DNA of 64,000 bases from Trochalopteron elliotii. Taxonomy: Eukaryota > Chordata > Aves > Passeriformes > Leiothrichidae. Of the stretch, positions 1-14,018 are shown one piece after another. The notes beneath the pieces were generated by a model. It was not told the origin of the DNA and did no database searches. It saw nothing but the letters and a program-made list of their open reading frames with translations. Made by a program: the position numbers and the translations under genes. Position 1 is the stretch's first letter; every line of letters begins with the position of its first letter. The DNA lies in NCBI GenBank assembly GCA_024734555.1, contig JANPWX010000359.1, positions 366,805 through 430,804 on the forward strand. The letters are read 5' to 3'.

Positions 1-2070
1 AAGGAGGTTGGACCACATGAACCATTGTTGTCCCTTCCAACCAGCTCCAGGTCAACTGAGTTCAGCTCCCTCAGCCTCTCCTTGTAGGACACATACTCCA
101 TCCTTGCCTTTGTTGGCCCTCCACTAAGCTTGTCCCAGCTTGTCAACAACTTTCTTGGCACTGGATTCTGAGAGGGGAATGACATACCTAGACACTATAT
201 AGTCCACAAGAGCCCTAGTGAGTGCCTAATAGCTGTGGATCATCACTTTTTCCGAGCTACTGACATGCTGTTGTTATCTTTGTTGGCTGTGATCATGCAG
301 CCTACTAGCCTGGCCACAGCCTGTGCAACAGAGCTGCTACCCAGACAGGCAGTCCCAAGTCTCAGTCTCTGCAAGGTGCCCTCCCTTCCCAGAAGCTGAA
401 TGCTTTTCCTTGTTAAATTTCAAAAAGTTCATGCTGGCCTGTTCTTGAGCCTGTCCAATTCTTTTGGACAGCAGCCCAGCCCTGAAGCTGCTTGATGGCA
501 CCTCAGTATGCAGCCATGTGCAAATGTGGCAACAGTGGATCCTATCATCTCCTCCAGGTCCTTGAAAAACATGTTAAAATACAAGAGGATTCCACTTGCT
601 TCTGTCCTCCAGGCAAAGTGCAAGCCATTAAACTGCAACTGTCTCACCCAGACTACAGAGCCCTAAGCACATACAAAAGTAGATCAGGAGCCAGTGCCTA
701 GCACATTACTTAAGTTGCCATGCCATCAACTACCATCCCCTTGCCTGCAAATGCCTACATTTTATCAAAGGTGACAAACATTTGGTAAGGCTTGATGGCA
801 CAGAGAGCAGCTGCTTTCAAAGCATCAGTCAGATCTTCTCAGCACCCTCAGACACAGCCCAGAACCCCAGTCCAGCAAGATTTGTGCAGGTCAAGTTCTC
901 AGAAGAATCCGTCTCTTGATCCTCATCCATTGCTGGTAGCTCTTTGCTTGCTCCAATCTTGCCTCCAAGCACATGGTTCATGTCATTGAAGCAAAGGCAG
1001 CTCTGTGTACATCAGCCTTATCTGTGCTCGCATTCAACAGCTCTTTGTGTTCCTTGTCCAACCCCTTTCTGTTAACAGAGCTTTTTGAGAGCAACATGAG
1101 ATTCCACAACCCCTTGTGTATGTCTACACCCATCCCTAAAATACCACGCTTTGGTATTTCTCTAACTCCTTCACTATAACCTGTTCATGCTTCCATCATG
1201 ATATTTTTGCCATGAAGTTCAGTCAGGTGTTCCTCACTTAGCATAGGTGGTATCCCAATTCATCAACATGGTTTCCTACTTGGATGTGTCACTCTTGCAT
1301 CAGGAGAAGGCTACATTAAAAATCTTCCTGCTTTCCTAGGCTGCCTTCACTTCTCAAAGTTGTCTCCCATTTACCAGTTCCTCAAATAAGCAAGTTTGCT
1401 CTCTGAAGTCCAGAGATTTGATATCCTCACTCCCTTCAATGAGCTCCATTGTATGACCATGACTATAGCCAGAGTTGCCATTCTCACATTCCTAGACAGT
1501 TTTTCATTGTTAGTGGACAACCGTTAGTGCAACACCCCTGGTTGCCCCATTCAGGATATCTACCAAGAAAGCTTCCTGAAATCTGCTGGATTGCTTCCAT
1601 CCTACCATGTTACTCATCCAGCTGACAGGAAACTTCACTCTTCTCCAAGAATCAGGATCTGTGACCCATAGATGTCACAGTTTCTATTTTAATCAACTTT
1701 CATCAAGAGTAGTTGGTCTATAATCCACCACCGTCACCCTCTGTAGTCACTCCTTTGATCCTTAGTGTTCTCAGCCAGTCTGGTTGTCAGTCCAAGAGTT
1801 CCATACACTCCAGCTGCTCTTCTTACAGAGGGGGCAACCCTCCGCCCTCATCTTCCCTGTTTCTCCAGAAAAACATGTATCCATCCCAAATGTGATGCTT
1901 ATGAACCAAGTCTGGGACTTTGTGCACCACCTTTATTGTACTTCCCCTTATTAGGCCAGAAACCTGTTCAGCATCTCCTAAAACACCCTTGACTAGTACA
2001 GAAACTTCTTGAAGTCCTTGTGCCCAGCAGGCACAAATACATTTGCTATGCCTGGTCCACTTAAGAATCT
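1..2070 (-). mobile_element. Old, degraded CR1 LINE (minus orientation)
   Basis: Positions 1-130, read on the minus strand, match CR1 ORF2 (CTACAAGGAGAGGCTGAGGG). Positions around 545-580 match the CR1 block CTCCTCCAGGTCCTTGA followed by AACATGTTAAA. Positions 1,430-1,690 match upstream CR1 ORF sequence, including GGATTGCTTCC and AATCAGGATCTGTGACCC. Order and orientation are consistent with one long element heavily eroded by indels. The open frames in this stretch are not genes. The right-hand limit is approximate. Confidence 0.65.
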
Positions 2071-3626
2071 CTCCCTACTATGTAGGTGCATAAACTAAAT
2101 TAAATTATGTAAAAATATATAAAGAAAGCACTACATTGGCACATTAATTCCTTCCTAAGTGTACAATATTTCTCTCTTAAATGCTGGTACTGTGATGGAT
2201 GGCATCTATTTGAAAGTACTCCCCCCACTTTTCCCTCAAGTGCCATAAGGGAACAAAAAAAAATTCTTCAGTGGCCTCAAGTCCTCTCGAAGCACAGCTA
2301 TCACCACTAGCAAGTAGTCAGTAGCCAAAAGCTAACATCAACACATTGGAAACAAAGAAATCAAGTTACTTTACCAGCATTAAGCTCTGAAACAAACACT
2401 AGCAATGCATTTTGTCTGGGAACTTTCTTCATCTCCTTTTTCTATTTCCTTCTGTGGGTTTTTGTTTTATCCTCTCCATTTCTTTTAATTATACACACAG
2501 GTTTTCCTCTTTCCTTGTCCTCCATCATTTTCCCTTCACTCATTAGTTTCTCTGGCTTTCCAACCATGTGAGAAAGCAGCATGCAGTCACATCAGGGTGC
2601 CATGTAATTGAGCTGTTTTTCTACTACTACTGTTAAAGCATATGGGGAAGGATTGCTAAGTGTGTAGGGAGAAGTCAAAGTGCAGCTTTCCCTGTATTGT
2701 AAACACATCAGGTCAGAGATGGCTCCAGAAGGAACATCCTTGGCACCAGACCTTGCCAACACCATAGAAATTGCAGATCTACACCTTAAGGATTGAATTG
2801 AAAGAATGTCTAACAACATTGAAGACTTTTGCCGGTGTAGAATCTTCTTGTATACATAAAGAAAACCAGAAAAACAACATTCCTGGATGTCTGTAGATTG
2901 TTATAAAGTAGCAGTCCTGTACAGATGAAAACTGTTTCAAATTAGTGTTTACAACAGGCCACAAAACACAAACCTAGGCACTACCAACCATTTTCCCACT
3001 TCACAGTCATGTATCAGACATGACTGCAATCTTACAGCCATCACATATGAGGTGTTTTGATGCACCATTTCAACCTGGAATTCCTCTACTCCAGCATTAC
3101 ATACACAACCCATTAGGACAGTCCTGCACTTTTCAGTAGAGAAAAATTGGAATTGAAAGTTGATTCCATAGGAGTTTTGATGTGAACATGTTTTCCTCTG
3201 ACTACAGAAGTATATTAGAGAAGCAGCGGATTGATTACCTGAATAGGATACCTCTGTTATCACCTATTTAGGTGTCCCAGTATTGAAATTATCTAATTCA
3301 CGCAAGTTGAAACAGCATAAAATCTACAAGGGTGATGTACATCTAAACCATTCCTTTTAGATTACCACTGTGAGAATTTCAGGATTCAATTCTGGCTTGC
3401 TAGTGTCCATATATTTTTTTACAGGATGCACTTTTTACATATTTTGGGCTTATTTGCCTCTTTAAGAGCCATTTTGGTAAAGACTTGTTAAGATACAATC
3501 TAGAACATAATCTGTAAAAGGTATGCCATGTGGTACTCCAAAAACAGACAACATTCTTTCCATGAGAAATCTGATGAACTTGAAAAAATTCTAAACAAGC
3601 ATCCTAGACATTTCAGAGTTGTGGTA

Positions 3627-3666
3627 AAATATATATATATATATATTTATAGACACACACACGCAT
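3627..3666. repeat. (TA)n and (CA)n microsatellite
   Basis: About nine TA units, then a short TTTATAG interruption, then about five CA units. Confidence 0.9.
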
Positions 3667-5555
3667 CTCCCTGCAGAACAATAAACTACTGCAAAACAGT
3701 AGTGACTTGGTAATTAAGTATAAAATACTACTCTAACAACCACTTAACTATAAACAACTGAAGGACCTTATTGCTTTAATCCAAGATGTAAGATGTTGCC
3801 CCTAGACACTCCATTAGGGAATATTAGTTTGTCCTGGGAGTTAAAAAGAGTTAAAGTTTAAAATGTTTTATTTCTGTGTCTAGTCAGTGTAATCTCTCTG
3901 GTAAATCCACACATTTAGCAGTGCAGAGCTCTACAACCTCCTGTACCACAAGCAGGAGTGATCATGTTTTCTATTTGCACTTTGTAGTCCTGGGTACAGC
4001 TGAGTGAGGCAAGTTCAGCATAGGTGTAAATTGCTACTGGTGGGGCATTGAAGAATTCTGCTTTGCCAAATATCTGCGTTTATTTTGGCCTAGGCAGAGA
4101 AGATTACATATACTGAAAAGCAGCATGAAATCACATGCACAGCATTTGTCTTGTGCAAGGTGTTTCTAGTTATGCCACTAGGAAACCCCGTACTTCACTA
4201 TTCCAAGCACTATTTGAACAACTAATTGGGAAAGATCCACACTGGTGTAAGTCTATTTTTTTTTTTTTGCATGACACTTAGTGCAATGCCTGTTGCTGTT
4301 ATTTTTACCACAAACTCAGCCTCCAGCATTCAAGGTAATCACATCCCATTTTTCTAGCTTTCACACTTGTGGGATGAAGACTTAAAGCTCATTTAGAATA
4401 AAATTTATTTCCTCTGTCAAAAGGCAACAGACACCTGCAACACCACATTGAACAGGATCCAGCAAAACTTAAGTTAGTTCTGACTGACTTCTGTTAATAG
4501 AAAGAGATACCAAAATATCAGGAAATAAAATTAGTTTTATTTGTCTACCACTCTGCAGAAGCATGTTTAAGTAGTCATTTTTTTATTAACAAGACAAAAT
4601 ATGAAAGAAAACGCAAAATCAAAAAAACTAGGCTCCATTTGAGGTGGACAAGTCATTTAGTATATTTTCCTCATTTATTGTTACTGTTAGTTTCAGATCA
4701 CCAGTGCAAACTGCTATGAAACATCTTAATTTCTCAATGATCAGACTTTTTTTCTTATTTCCTGAGAAACCACATTTCTGATTTCTCATTTGTATTTAGG
4801 TCCTGTAGTAGAAAGTACCTCTGTCTTACCAATGCTAAATATATCATTCCCATTTCCTCCTCAATTGGTACAAATTGCTATGATTGGTAGGGAAAAACCT
4901 TTCCTCCAATGTTTCACAATTCCTTAGTGCCAAGCAAGCTGCCACCTGGTAGCTCCAGAAAAGGATCTGTAACTGTCTGGCCCGTGTCTGGTTCCGATTT
5001 CTTTCTCCAAGACTTTCACTCTCAAGATCTTGAATGTCTTGTAGCTTTCAACGTTTGAGTCTCCAACAGACGAAGCACTCCAGACACAGAGGTGGTGATC
5101 AGCTTGAGTGGAAATTTAAAACTTCAGTTTTTGATGGACTCTTTTCTTATGGCAAAGAAGTAGTACCATCAAGTGTTACTCAGAACTAAGCCATAGCTTC
5201 TCAGAAATACCAGGAAAACTGCTTCCTAATCTGACGAAGTCAGACGAGACTAGAAAGCTCTGGAGAAGTCAGATCTATACTGCTGCTGAAGAGAGAATCA
5301 GACCAGTCCCCAGCTGCTAATGGTGATGGTGGTGTAACCTCTTCTGTTCCAGCAGCAGCACACAATCTGATCCCTGCTCAAAAGCAGCAGCAACTTTTGC
5401 CTTTCCAGGGTTCCAGAGCAGGGAGGCAGCCTCCAACTCAGACTGGCTCACAATTTTAGCCCAATTAGTTATTGAAAGTAGCTCACATTTTATTTCCCAA
5501 GGAGACTAACTCAAACATGAGTCCTACCACTACAGCATTTTAATGGCACAAGGCA

Positions 5556-5557
<2 letters not shown>

Positions 5558-5593
<36 letters not shown>
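5558..5593. repeat. (ATT)n microsatellite
   Basis: About twelve uninterrupted ATT/TTA units, probably polymorphic. Confidence 0.95.
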
Positions 5594-5594
<1 letters not shown>

Positions 5595-6731
5595 AGTGCT
5601 TCTATTGTTCATTTGAAAGCAACTACTAGGGAGCCGCCAAGACTAGATTTAATTAATAATCAGTCTTCTGCTTGGAAGCTTGTTCTGACAGCTGCTTGCT
5701 ATAGCCTTGAAACCTAAAATGCATTTATGGACATAAATTTCTGAAGACTATACACAGTTATATAATATTGTGTGGATGTAATTTTTCACATGACCATTAC
5801 TGACAAGATACACCTCTGTAGGAGCAAGAGGAAATTCTGGCTACATTTAAGAATTTCTGACAATTTATTTAATTCATTCCTATTTATTTTGCCTTTCTTG
5901 AATGTTTTAGTACCCATCTGACAGATAACACAGATTTCACATTCTTGTCTCATTAATAATTTTGGTTAAATCCAAGCTGTAGAAGAACCTTCAGAAACAG
6001 GAGAGATACACCCCCAAATGGCTGCACGTAGGACAGAGAGAGACTGATTTATCATTCTATCAAGTTGGCACTGAAGCTGCTTCTGCTCAATGTGATGAGA
6101 ACAGTGGCCAAATTTTCCTTGTCAGAAGGGCCACTCTAACAAGCATGAGAGAAGCTATGACCTGTTCAGATTACAAAACACAAGCTGTTTCTCTTGCATA
6201 GGTGCTCCAAAAACCTGCAAGTGAAAGCCCTTTATAAAAGGTCAAGCAAGTTATAAGACAGTGCAGAAGGCTAAGACTAAACTACTGAAGGAGCTGGACT
6301 ATGTGCCTTTTCCTTTCTCTGGATATCCAGATTAAGCACTACTTAGTACAATTAATAGGAGTTAGATACATACTCATACATATTTCTGCTCCTGAACATT
6401 CCAGTAGTTTAACAGAGTACTATGAACAAATCACTGCATTCTGCCCTTCCTCCATTGCATTAAACTAAATCACATATAAAGGAAAGTAATTCTTAGAATT
6501 TCCCAAGTTGTGAATTTCCACTTACCAGATACCTGGTGCCCAACTGTACTAATGAGGTCAGCTGAGATTCTCATTTGAGAGATTTCACTAATATGGACAA
6601 AGGCCTAGACAACCAGGCACTTTAAATAATGCAAAAAATTCATGCAATTTCTACTAAGTGTAAAATAGTCTATTACCTTTCTAGTAGATGGATAGGTAAG
6701 ATACACCCCAGAAAAGTTGTATTCCATGAAT

Positions 6732-6985
6732 TTCATAGAATATCTGGAAGGAACCCAGTAGGGTCATCAAACTTCTTGAACTCAGACAAGGCATGGTGCT
6801 GTGACCACTTCTCTGGGGATCCTGTTTCAGTGCCCAAGCACCCTTTGAGTGAAGAATCTTTTCCAACCTAAACCTCCCCTGACTCAGCCTCATGCCATTC
6901 CCTCAAGTCCTGTCATGGTCATCAGAGAGAAGAGATCCGCTTCCCCTGTTGAGGAAGTTGTAGATGGGTATTTGAAGCAGCCCAG
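6732..6985 (-). mobile_element. CR1 3'-end fragment
   Basis: Begins TCATAGAATATCTGGAAGGA, the reverse complement of the CR1 tail. It continues with CR1 3' sequence such as CACTTCTCTGGG, CCTGTTTCAGTGCC and CCAACCTAAACCTCCC. About 250 bp and moderately diverged. Confidence 0.8.
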
Positions 6986-9900
6986 CTGTTCCAGTGGTAC
7001 AAATACTAACTAGACAAAACAAAAGACAAGAATGGGTCACTATTCTTACAGTTCTGAACACTTGATTCTAACCTGATTGGTAATAACTTGTGAGAACAGT
7101 TTGCTTCATTGTCACCTGAATAAGCTCTATGTAGATACAGTCCCAGGAAATTCAATACTTAATGAAACAACCTGAAAAATAAATAAAAAAGTAAGTTATA
7201 ATGAATTAATCCCTTCTGCAAACTTAGGATCTCATAGAAGTTGCACATTAAATGTATATTCTGAGTGCATTGTTTTATACACCAGAAGTATCACCGTGGC
7301 CTCAACTACCCTACCTCTAAGTTTAAAGAAAACTTCTCAGACCAAAAATTATTTAAACAGTGCTTCACCCTCCACAGTAAAATCTTTTCAGATCTCTTTG
7401 TGTAACTGGATCAAGTATAGCTAATAAGAAAGTTTGACAAGACAGAATATGAACAAGGACCACGATCTAACCTAGACTCCTAAAAAGCAGTGTAAATAAT
7501 AAGTACCAAAGAGCACTTTCTATTCTAAATCCAACTAGAAGTAACAGTGCAGGACAGAAAAGCCTGCTCCGAAGAGACTGAATTATCAAGAGAAGAGCAT
7601 AAGCAGAGTATCTATGGATTACTCTCACATTTTGAAAACTATAAAATCGTACCAATCTAGAATGTTTCGTTAAGAAAGTGGTTTCAGCATGCAGAACTTT
7701 ATGACACCAAAGACAGAAAGCCGATGGTGATGAAAAGAAGCTGCTTGAGCATATGATGAAGTAACAAAGTGAGCAGCATTCAAACAAGAGAAATGTGGAC
7801 TCTGTATTCATTAGCATTTACATACAGACACAAAACAAACCTGTGCACCTGTACTAATAAACAAATATTTTAGTTGACTAACTTTCTGTAACTGCAAAGG
7901 CTGGTATTTTCCGCACTATTTTAGTTTTCTGGAATGGTAGGGTGAAAAAACATGCTGCAAGTCTTTAGACTTTGCCATGCAGTGCACTTGGGGAACAGTG
8001 AAAAACAAAACATTAAGTTCCATCCTTGACCTTACAATTATAAATATATATATTTAAAGTATATCCCTGTTGTGACAGGTAAAAATTACAGTAAGAAAAC
8101 ACTAGTGACATTTGTGACTAGTCACAGCAATGCATTTTCCCCACCAGCACCACCTTCTCTTTATCACTAGGTTATGAAGTGCAGCACAAAGACTGAAAGA
8201 TCAGTTAATAAGATTTCTAAAATGTAATATCAAAACATCAAGTTAAGCAAACTTCAATAGGTCAAATAAATGGAAGTTTAACTCTCCATGTTACTTAATT
8301 CAGACGAAAGTACAAAAAACTTTGCTGTTGCATGAGGAAAGACAGAGATTCTATCTCTTTCCCACACAGCCTTGCCAGGGGCACTAAATGGGCATGTGGG
8401 CCAATTCCCTTAACTGCTCCTGTCCTTAACCTAAGATAGAATTCTGTTTCCAATTAAGTTTGAGACATCTGCTTTCCAATTGAAAAGCATTCTTTCCAAA
8501 ATAACTAACAGTACAATAACACAATTCTGTTTCATCCTTAGCTTGTACATATGTGAGGGAACAAACACAGAAACATGAGTTTCATAGTTTCTGAAGCTGC
8601 ATATTACAAGCCAAGCAGGCTGGTTTGAGGTAATATATCACCTCCTACCAAAACACAGACCCCTGCCACTTGGATGAGACCACTCTAGTAGCTTGTATCA
8701 GGATTTGTCACCAAAACTCATAGCTTCAGGACACAATCAGTCATCATTAGCTATGAATGTCCCCTACATTTGTTACAAAAATCTTATTCAGGCAATATTT
8801 CATCAGATACACTAGAACCTTCCTGACTTAACTTGTCCTGTGGCCTAAGGAGCTGCATCTAATTCTGCATAGAGGATATTTTTGGGTGCTCAGGCAGCAT
8901 GTACACAGAACTTGAAACTATCATATTCACAACAAAGAGTACTTCTGGAGACCTGCAGGAAGAAAGACATAATATTACTAACTACTGCCTTCTATTTAGG
9001 CAGTTCCATCACAGGATTGGGTTTTTCCATACAGAATTTAAGCTCTTTTCAGAACACTCACTATGGCAAAAAATCTGTTGAAGAACCCTAACAATCTATG
9101 AAAGAAGTTGGCTTCATCTTTTTCTTTTTTTTAACAGGCTTGTTACAATTTAATGGATTGTTATTTAGGTTAAAATACTACTAAGTCTTAAAGGCAAAGA
9201 TGAAAACATATTAGACTCATGCAGCAAAATCAATTCTTTTCATTTATAACTGCATTTTATGACATTGTGACAAAATATTCTAGTACAGACTACCTTGCTA
9301 CTCTCTTCAATATATACCAAAAGGAAGAACAAAAGTCAAGAGGAAAACCTCAGACACAAGCTACCAGAAGCTGAGCCATGTTCTCAAGGATCTATTTTTT
9401 GCCTTTTTACTCTTCCATTTACAGACAGGTTTCCAATAATGACATACAATAATACTGAACTAGACAAACCTTGATCTGGACACATACAGTAGTTCTTAAC
9501 TAAGACTATTTAAGAGTCTCTATCAAATGTAGCAACTCAGCAAAATAATATTTTATTATTTTTTCACTTCTTTAGTGGTGTTCCTGTAATAAGACAAGCA
9601 AATATGTAAGCAAACCCTAACTCTTTTTTTCTTATTCTGTTCAATGTTGGCTTCATAATACTCTATGATAAAGTGTCATTTATATTGGAAAATGTCATCC
9701 ACGAAAGCAAATATTTCATAGAGCTCATAGTTCCCTAGGGGAAGCAGACATAGCAACTGAAAATTAAGTTATCCACAATTTCTGCTGGGTAACTGCTTCC
9801 CCTCCTCCAGCCAACCTAGAGGGATCTGGTCCTAGGAAACACTGAAAACAGCAGGTAGCACCAAGCACTGGTATTAAGGGTAAATCACATATCTGAGTTC

Positions 9901-12093
9901 CCACCCACTGGCAACTACTGTGTTCCATTTACAAGAACAGAGAGATTGAGTATCCAGTTTAAAGAAGTGGTCCATATTCTTACTTATTTCAACACCACTG
10001 TAAAAAAAGGAACAAAGAAGGTGAATAAATGAATAGATTCAAAATATACTGAGTTTGGGTATCTCTACAGGCTTTTCTTTTTGTTGTTTTGTATTTGTCA
10101 AATTCTTGGGATTGTGGAATAAACTAGACTTACTTGAAAGCAGAAGGGAAAAACAAAACATTTTATGACTTATAATCCTTTGAAATACTCCCGAGTTCAT
10201 TTAAGGATTTGATTTGTAAGCACTGTAGAATAAAGAAAGGAAGTGAAAAGAGTTACTAATAAGCTGATGGATTTTTTCAGCTAAGAAATACATCAGTGTT
10301 TCTAACTTCCCTGATCTGCTTCCCTATGGAATACCCAACTCTGTCCTCATGACATACTTGGAACCAGTGTCAAACCTGCTCACAAACCCTGCCTTTCTTC
10401 CAAACCCACTACAACTCCTAACACAGCTTTTGACAATCTACAAAGCTTTCTCATTGCATTTCTTACTGTATTTTTTAAACAAAAAAATTTAATTAGCACA
10501 CAATAAGAATCATTACATTCTGCAATGGACAGTTTTTATTGTAAAAAGGACAAACCGTAGTGCTCCCCAAGAGAAAGGTTTTATAAATTACAGCATTTGG
10601 CAGGTTTCTGTTAGCTTAATGCCCCACCTGCTGGCTGATGACTAAATGACACGGTGACACTTCCCAAAGAAGTCACATGGCTATTATTTTGACACCAGTA
10701 GGTTGCTCAATGCTGTCATGGCAACTGGTACCATTCCACGTACACGATGGACTGCACAGCTGGGTCCACCACAGTGTGAAGATTAACAGGCAGAAATTGA
10801 ACCGGGATGGTTATAAACCAGACATAAGCCAGACTGATCACACTGAAGTATTACAAAGCATAATGTGAATAAGAAATAATACAAAAACAATGAACTCCTC
10901 ATGTATCTTTAGCTTGTAAGAATTCCTACGCTTTCATCTGCACCCAGATCAGTCACCATACTGATCTGTGTTATATTCAGGCATAGTTTCTCAAAAATGG
11001 ATCAAATAGTCTAGGACCAAAGACAAAGCTTAAAATATAAAAATATTTCAGTCTCATTTATTTTAGAATGCTCTTTGAAAGCAGTGTTAAAGCTTATTTT
11101 AAAGAATGAGTACAGTCTACTGCTCACTTTTTTTAACCAAGCCTCACTTGCCTGGAGGAGCTCTTGCTTGCAGTTAGTGCTGGCCTGACTTTAAGGCCTG
11201 CTATGAGTTTGACAAAGCATGAATAAGAGCACTTTCAGAACTGGATGTGCTTCAATTCCCCACCAAACTCAGGGAAATGGAGTCTGTAGACACCTGCTCA
11301 GCTATGCTGAGACACGAATGGCTTCTGGAGTGACACTGAATTTACACAGGAACATAGAAGATGATCTTTCCCTGAACACAGAAGGGCTTGCTGAAGTGTC
11401 AGTTCCAGGATTCTTTTTTATTTCAATCTACTGACTCACCAGCTCAAGGCTCCTGAACCTCTTACAGGTATTTCTTCATGGAATCAACTGCCTAAAGGAC
11501 TATTTTTTAAAAGCTGAAGATATAACCAAGTTACATATAGCATGGGAAGTAAAAAAAATCTGTCTTTCAGCCCAGCAGTCACATTTAGTACTGTCTCAGT
11601 GTAAAAAGCAGGCTTTGATGTGAGCTGTCACACAGCACAGCAGCTGCCCATCTTCTAGAGCCCGGCATTCTGAGGTGCTGTGCCCCTTTCTGAGTTCAGG
11701 AAACCACAGCAGAAAAAAAGCTCATCAGCCCAGACTTCACAATCTACTAATGGGCAACACAGCACTAAAATAACATCTTGGAAAATTCACTACTTATCAT
11801 TATCTTACTTCGAAAAACCTACATTTAAAACCTGTTAACACATTTGCACTCTTAACTAATGAAACTATTACAGACCCCCTCAGAAAACAAGCAATTTCAG
11901 AGTCTGTCTTTCTTCTAAGTCAGGGAATAACCAATGCAACAGTGAGATAAGCACAACTGGCAATTTAGGTTTTATGAATACTGTAACAAGTATTTCACTG
12001 TCCAAAACACATGGAATCCAGCATTTACAGGAAGTGTTTTACCAATAAAGATCTGTGTGCAGTTAGTTTTCTTCACAATAGCTAGCATGAGGA
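6986..12093. other. Intergenic, no gene recognised
   Basis: AT-rich sequence with no exon, RNA gene or clear repeat that I can name. The 116-aa open frame at 7,467-7,817 (minus) has no recognisable domain. Confidence 0.55.
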
Positions 12094-12604
12094 TGTTTTG
12101 GTTTTGTGCTGAACAGAGTGCTGGTAATACAGAAATGTTATTGGTGAGCAGTGCTTACACTGAGCCAAGGCCTTTTCTGCTTCCTGCACTGCCATGCTAG
12201 CAAAGAGACTGAGCGTGCATGGGAAACTGGAAGGAGACACAGCAGGGACACATGACCCCAACTGACCAAAGGGATGTTCCAGACATTATGTTCAGTGTAT
12301 AAAGTGGGGGGAAGGAGAAGTGGGTGACATTTGCAGTGATGGAATTTGTCTTCCTCAGTCACTGTTACGTGTGATGGGCCCCTGTTGGCCTGGAAATAGC
12401 TGAACACCTGCCTGCTCATGGGAAGAAGTGAATTGATTCCTTGTTCTGCTTTGCCTGTGTGTGAGACTTTTGCTTTTTCTATTACAAAGGCCTTTATCAC
12501 AAACCACAAATTTTCCAGCTACCATTCTAATAATTATCTCCCTGATCCCACTGGAGAGCAAGCAGCTGTTGGTACTTGGTTGCTAGCCGGGGTTAAACCA
12601 CAAT
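12094..12604 (+). mobile_element. Solo LTR, avian ERV family C, copy 1
   Basis: Runs from TGTTTTGGTTTTGTGCTGAA to GGGGTTAAACCACA. It contains GAGCAGTGCTTACACTGAGC, ACTGACCAAAGGGATGTTCC, a TATA-like GTATAAAG at about 12,297 and ACACCTGCCTGCTCATGGGA, all typical of a widespread bird ERV LTR. The ends are imperfect and I could not confirm a target-site duplication. Same family and orientation as the copy at about 58.05 kb. Confidence 0.8.
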
Positions 12605-13174
12605 CCATCACTGCAACACTTTTCTCTAGAAGAGATTCAGTACATTGGTTGCTTAATTATGTATAAAGATCTCTGCTCTACTGAAAGTAAAATCAGGAGT
12701 ACCAAGCAAGCAACCTCAGTTAACATTCCTAATGTTTAGTGCTGTATTGATAATTTTTATCTGCACAAGTACAACATCTAACAAAAAGGAAAATACCTAG
12801 TTTGGGGGGTCCCCTCCGATATTCTATGCAAATCAATTCTGCAGTTGCTCAAAATAAATGTAATAAACAGCTTTAAGGGAAATCTTATTCACACTATAAG
12901 CTCTTTGCCTATATGCTGTAAGCACATACCTAGATCAGTGATGTTTTTAGTGCAATTGCTCTTTGACATTTCATAGCTGCAGCCAGAGTCTGTTATGTAG
13001 GCCTGGATGTGAGAGCCCTCTGATGGCTGTAATGAAAATACCACCTGCAGCACACTTGAAACCTACCTGCAAATCACATATGAGCTCCTCAGTTCCATAG
13101 GGCACAGTAGCACCTGGCAAGCTGGTTTTCCCCCAGTAAGTTAAGGGGCTACTTTCAGATTTCCACCAGTTGTT

Positions 13175-13643
13175 CTTGAGGTACCTAGCCCCCTGACTTC
13201 AGTAAACTTTAGTAGAAGTTTTCACAGTTCTCCCGGGCAAACCAGCTGCTCGTGGCTTGGACAAGTGGAGATTTTTACTTCGCTAAGTAAAAATCTCCAG
13301 ATTTTTACCAGGCCCAGAGAGTACTGGCAAATGGGAGTTTCATTCAGATGGTCACTAATGGAGCTCCCAAGGGCTCAGTATTAAAACCAGTCCTGTTTAG
13401 TGTCTTTATCAATAATTCAGACAAGATCAAGTGTACACTCCCTGGGCTGTGGAACAGACAAATTTGGGCAGGAAGGAGAGTCTGCAGGGGGACCTGGACA
13501 GGCTGGATTGATGAGCCAATTTTATGAGACTCAACAAGGCCAAGTGCCAGGTCCTGCACATGAGTCACAACAACTACACAAAACACTACAGGCTTGGTGA
13601 AGTGTCTGGAAACTTCACTGACAGAGAAGGACCATCTGGGCAA
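13175..13643 (+). mobile_element. CR1 LINE, 5' part of an interrupted copy
   Basis: CR1 ORF2-like sequence in plus orientation: GCTGCTCGTGGCTTGGACAA, GGGCTCAGTATTAAAACCAG, GACCTGGACAGGCTGGATTG, TCAACAAGGCCAAGTGCCAG. The coding frame is broken. It stops at 13,636-13,643 (CTGGGCAA), where a foreign insertion begins, and resumes at 14,019. Confidence 0.85.
13266..13299. repeat. Perfect inverted repeat, 15-bp arms, 4-base loop
   Basis: Arms 13,266-13,280 (TGGAGATTTTTACTT) and 13,285-13,299 (AAGTAAAAATCTCCA) are exact reverse complements around the loop CGCT. A partial further copy, ATTTTTACCA, follows at 13,301. It lies inside CR1 sequence where the usual element is not palindromic. Confidence 0.95.
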
Positions 13644-14018
13644 CCCACAGTGCTGGTCACCCCTACCCCAAGCTGCCACTGGGGTTCAGAGCCACAGAGC
13701 CTACAGCTGCAGGGACACCATGCTCAACAAGGCACACCAGCTGGGTGATGGAGATCAACTTGGCTACCCCTAAGGACATCACGTGGGACCACAGGGAGCT
13801 GTAACCTCTGCAGCTGAGCCCCATTAGCAACCACAGTCCCTTCTTAAGAGAATCCCAAGTCACTCCCACCATTTACTGCACTTCATTGAATTTCTTCACT
13901 TAATATTCAGGGCAGACATCACATTGCATCAACACCTGCACAGGCCTTCATAATGCTTTGTTTTAATTAAACAGTAAGATTGCCCTGGTCCACAGCAGTT
14001 CCACACAGCTGCTAGGCC
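13644..14018. mobile_element. Unrecognised 375-bp insertion in CR1 with 8-bp duplication
   Basis: CTGGGCAA occurs at 13,636-13,643 and again at 14,019-14,026, exactly where CR1 similarity stops and restarts. The insert begins CCCACAGTGCTGG and ends CAGCTGCTAGGCC, with no obvious terminal inverted repeat. An 8-bp duplication is typical of hAT DNA transposons, but the family cannot be named. Confidence 0.5.

Larger units (their letters stand above)
2071..6730. other. Intergenic, no gene recognised
   Basis: AT-rich sequence. Only simple repeats were recognised: a (TA)n run at about 3,629-3,648 followed by short (CA)n, and (ATT)n at 5,558-5,593. The open frames at 2,592-3,263 on the minus strand show no recognisable protein. 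Confidence 0.6.
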
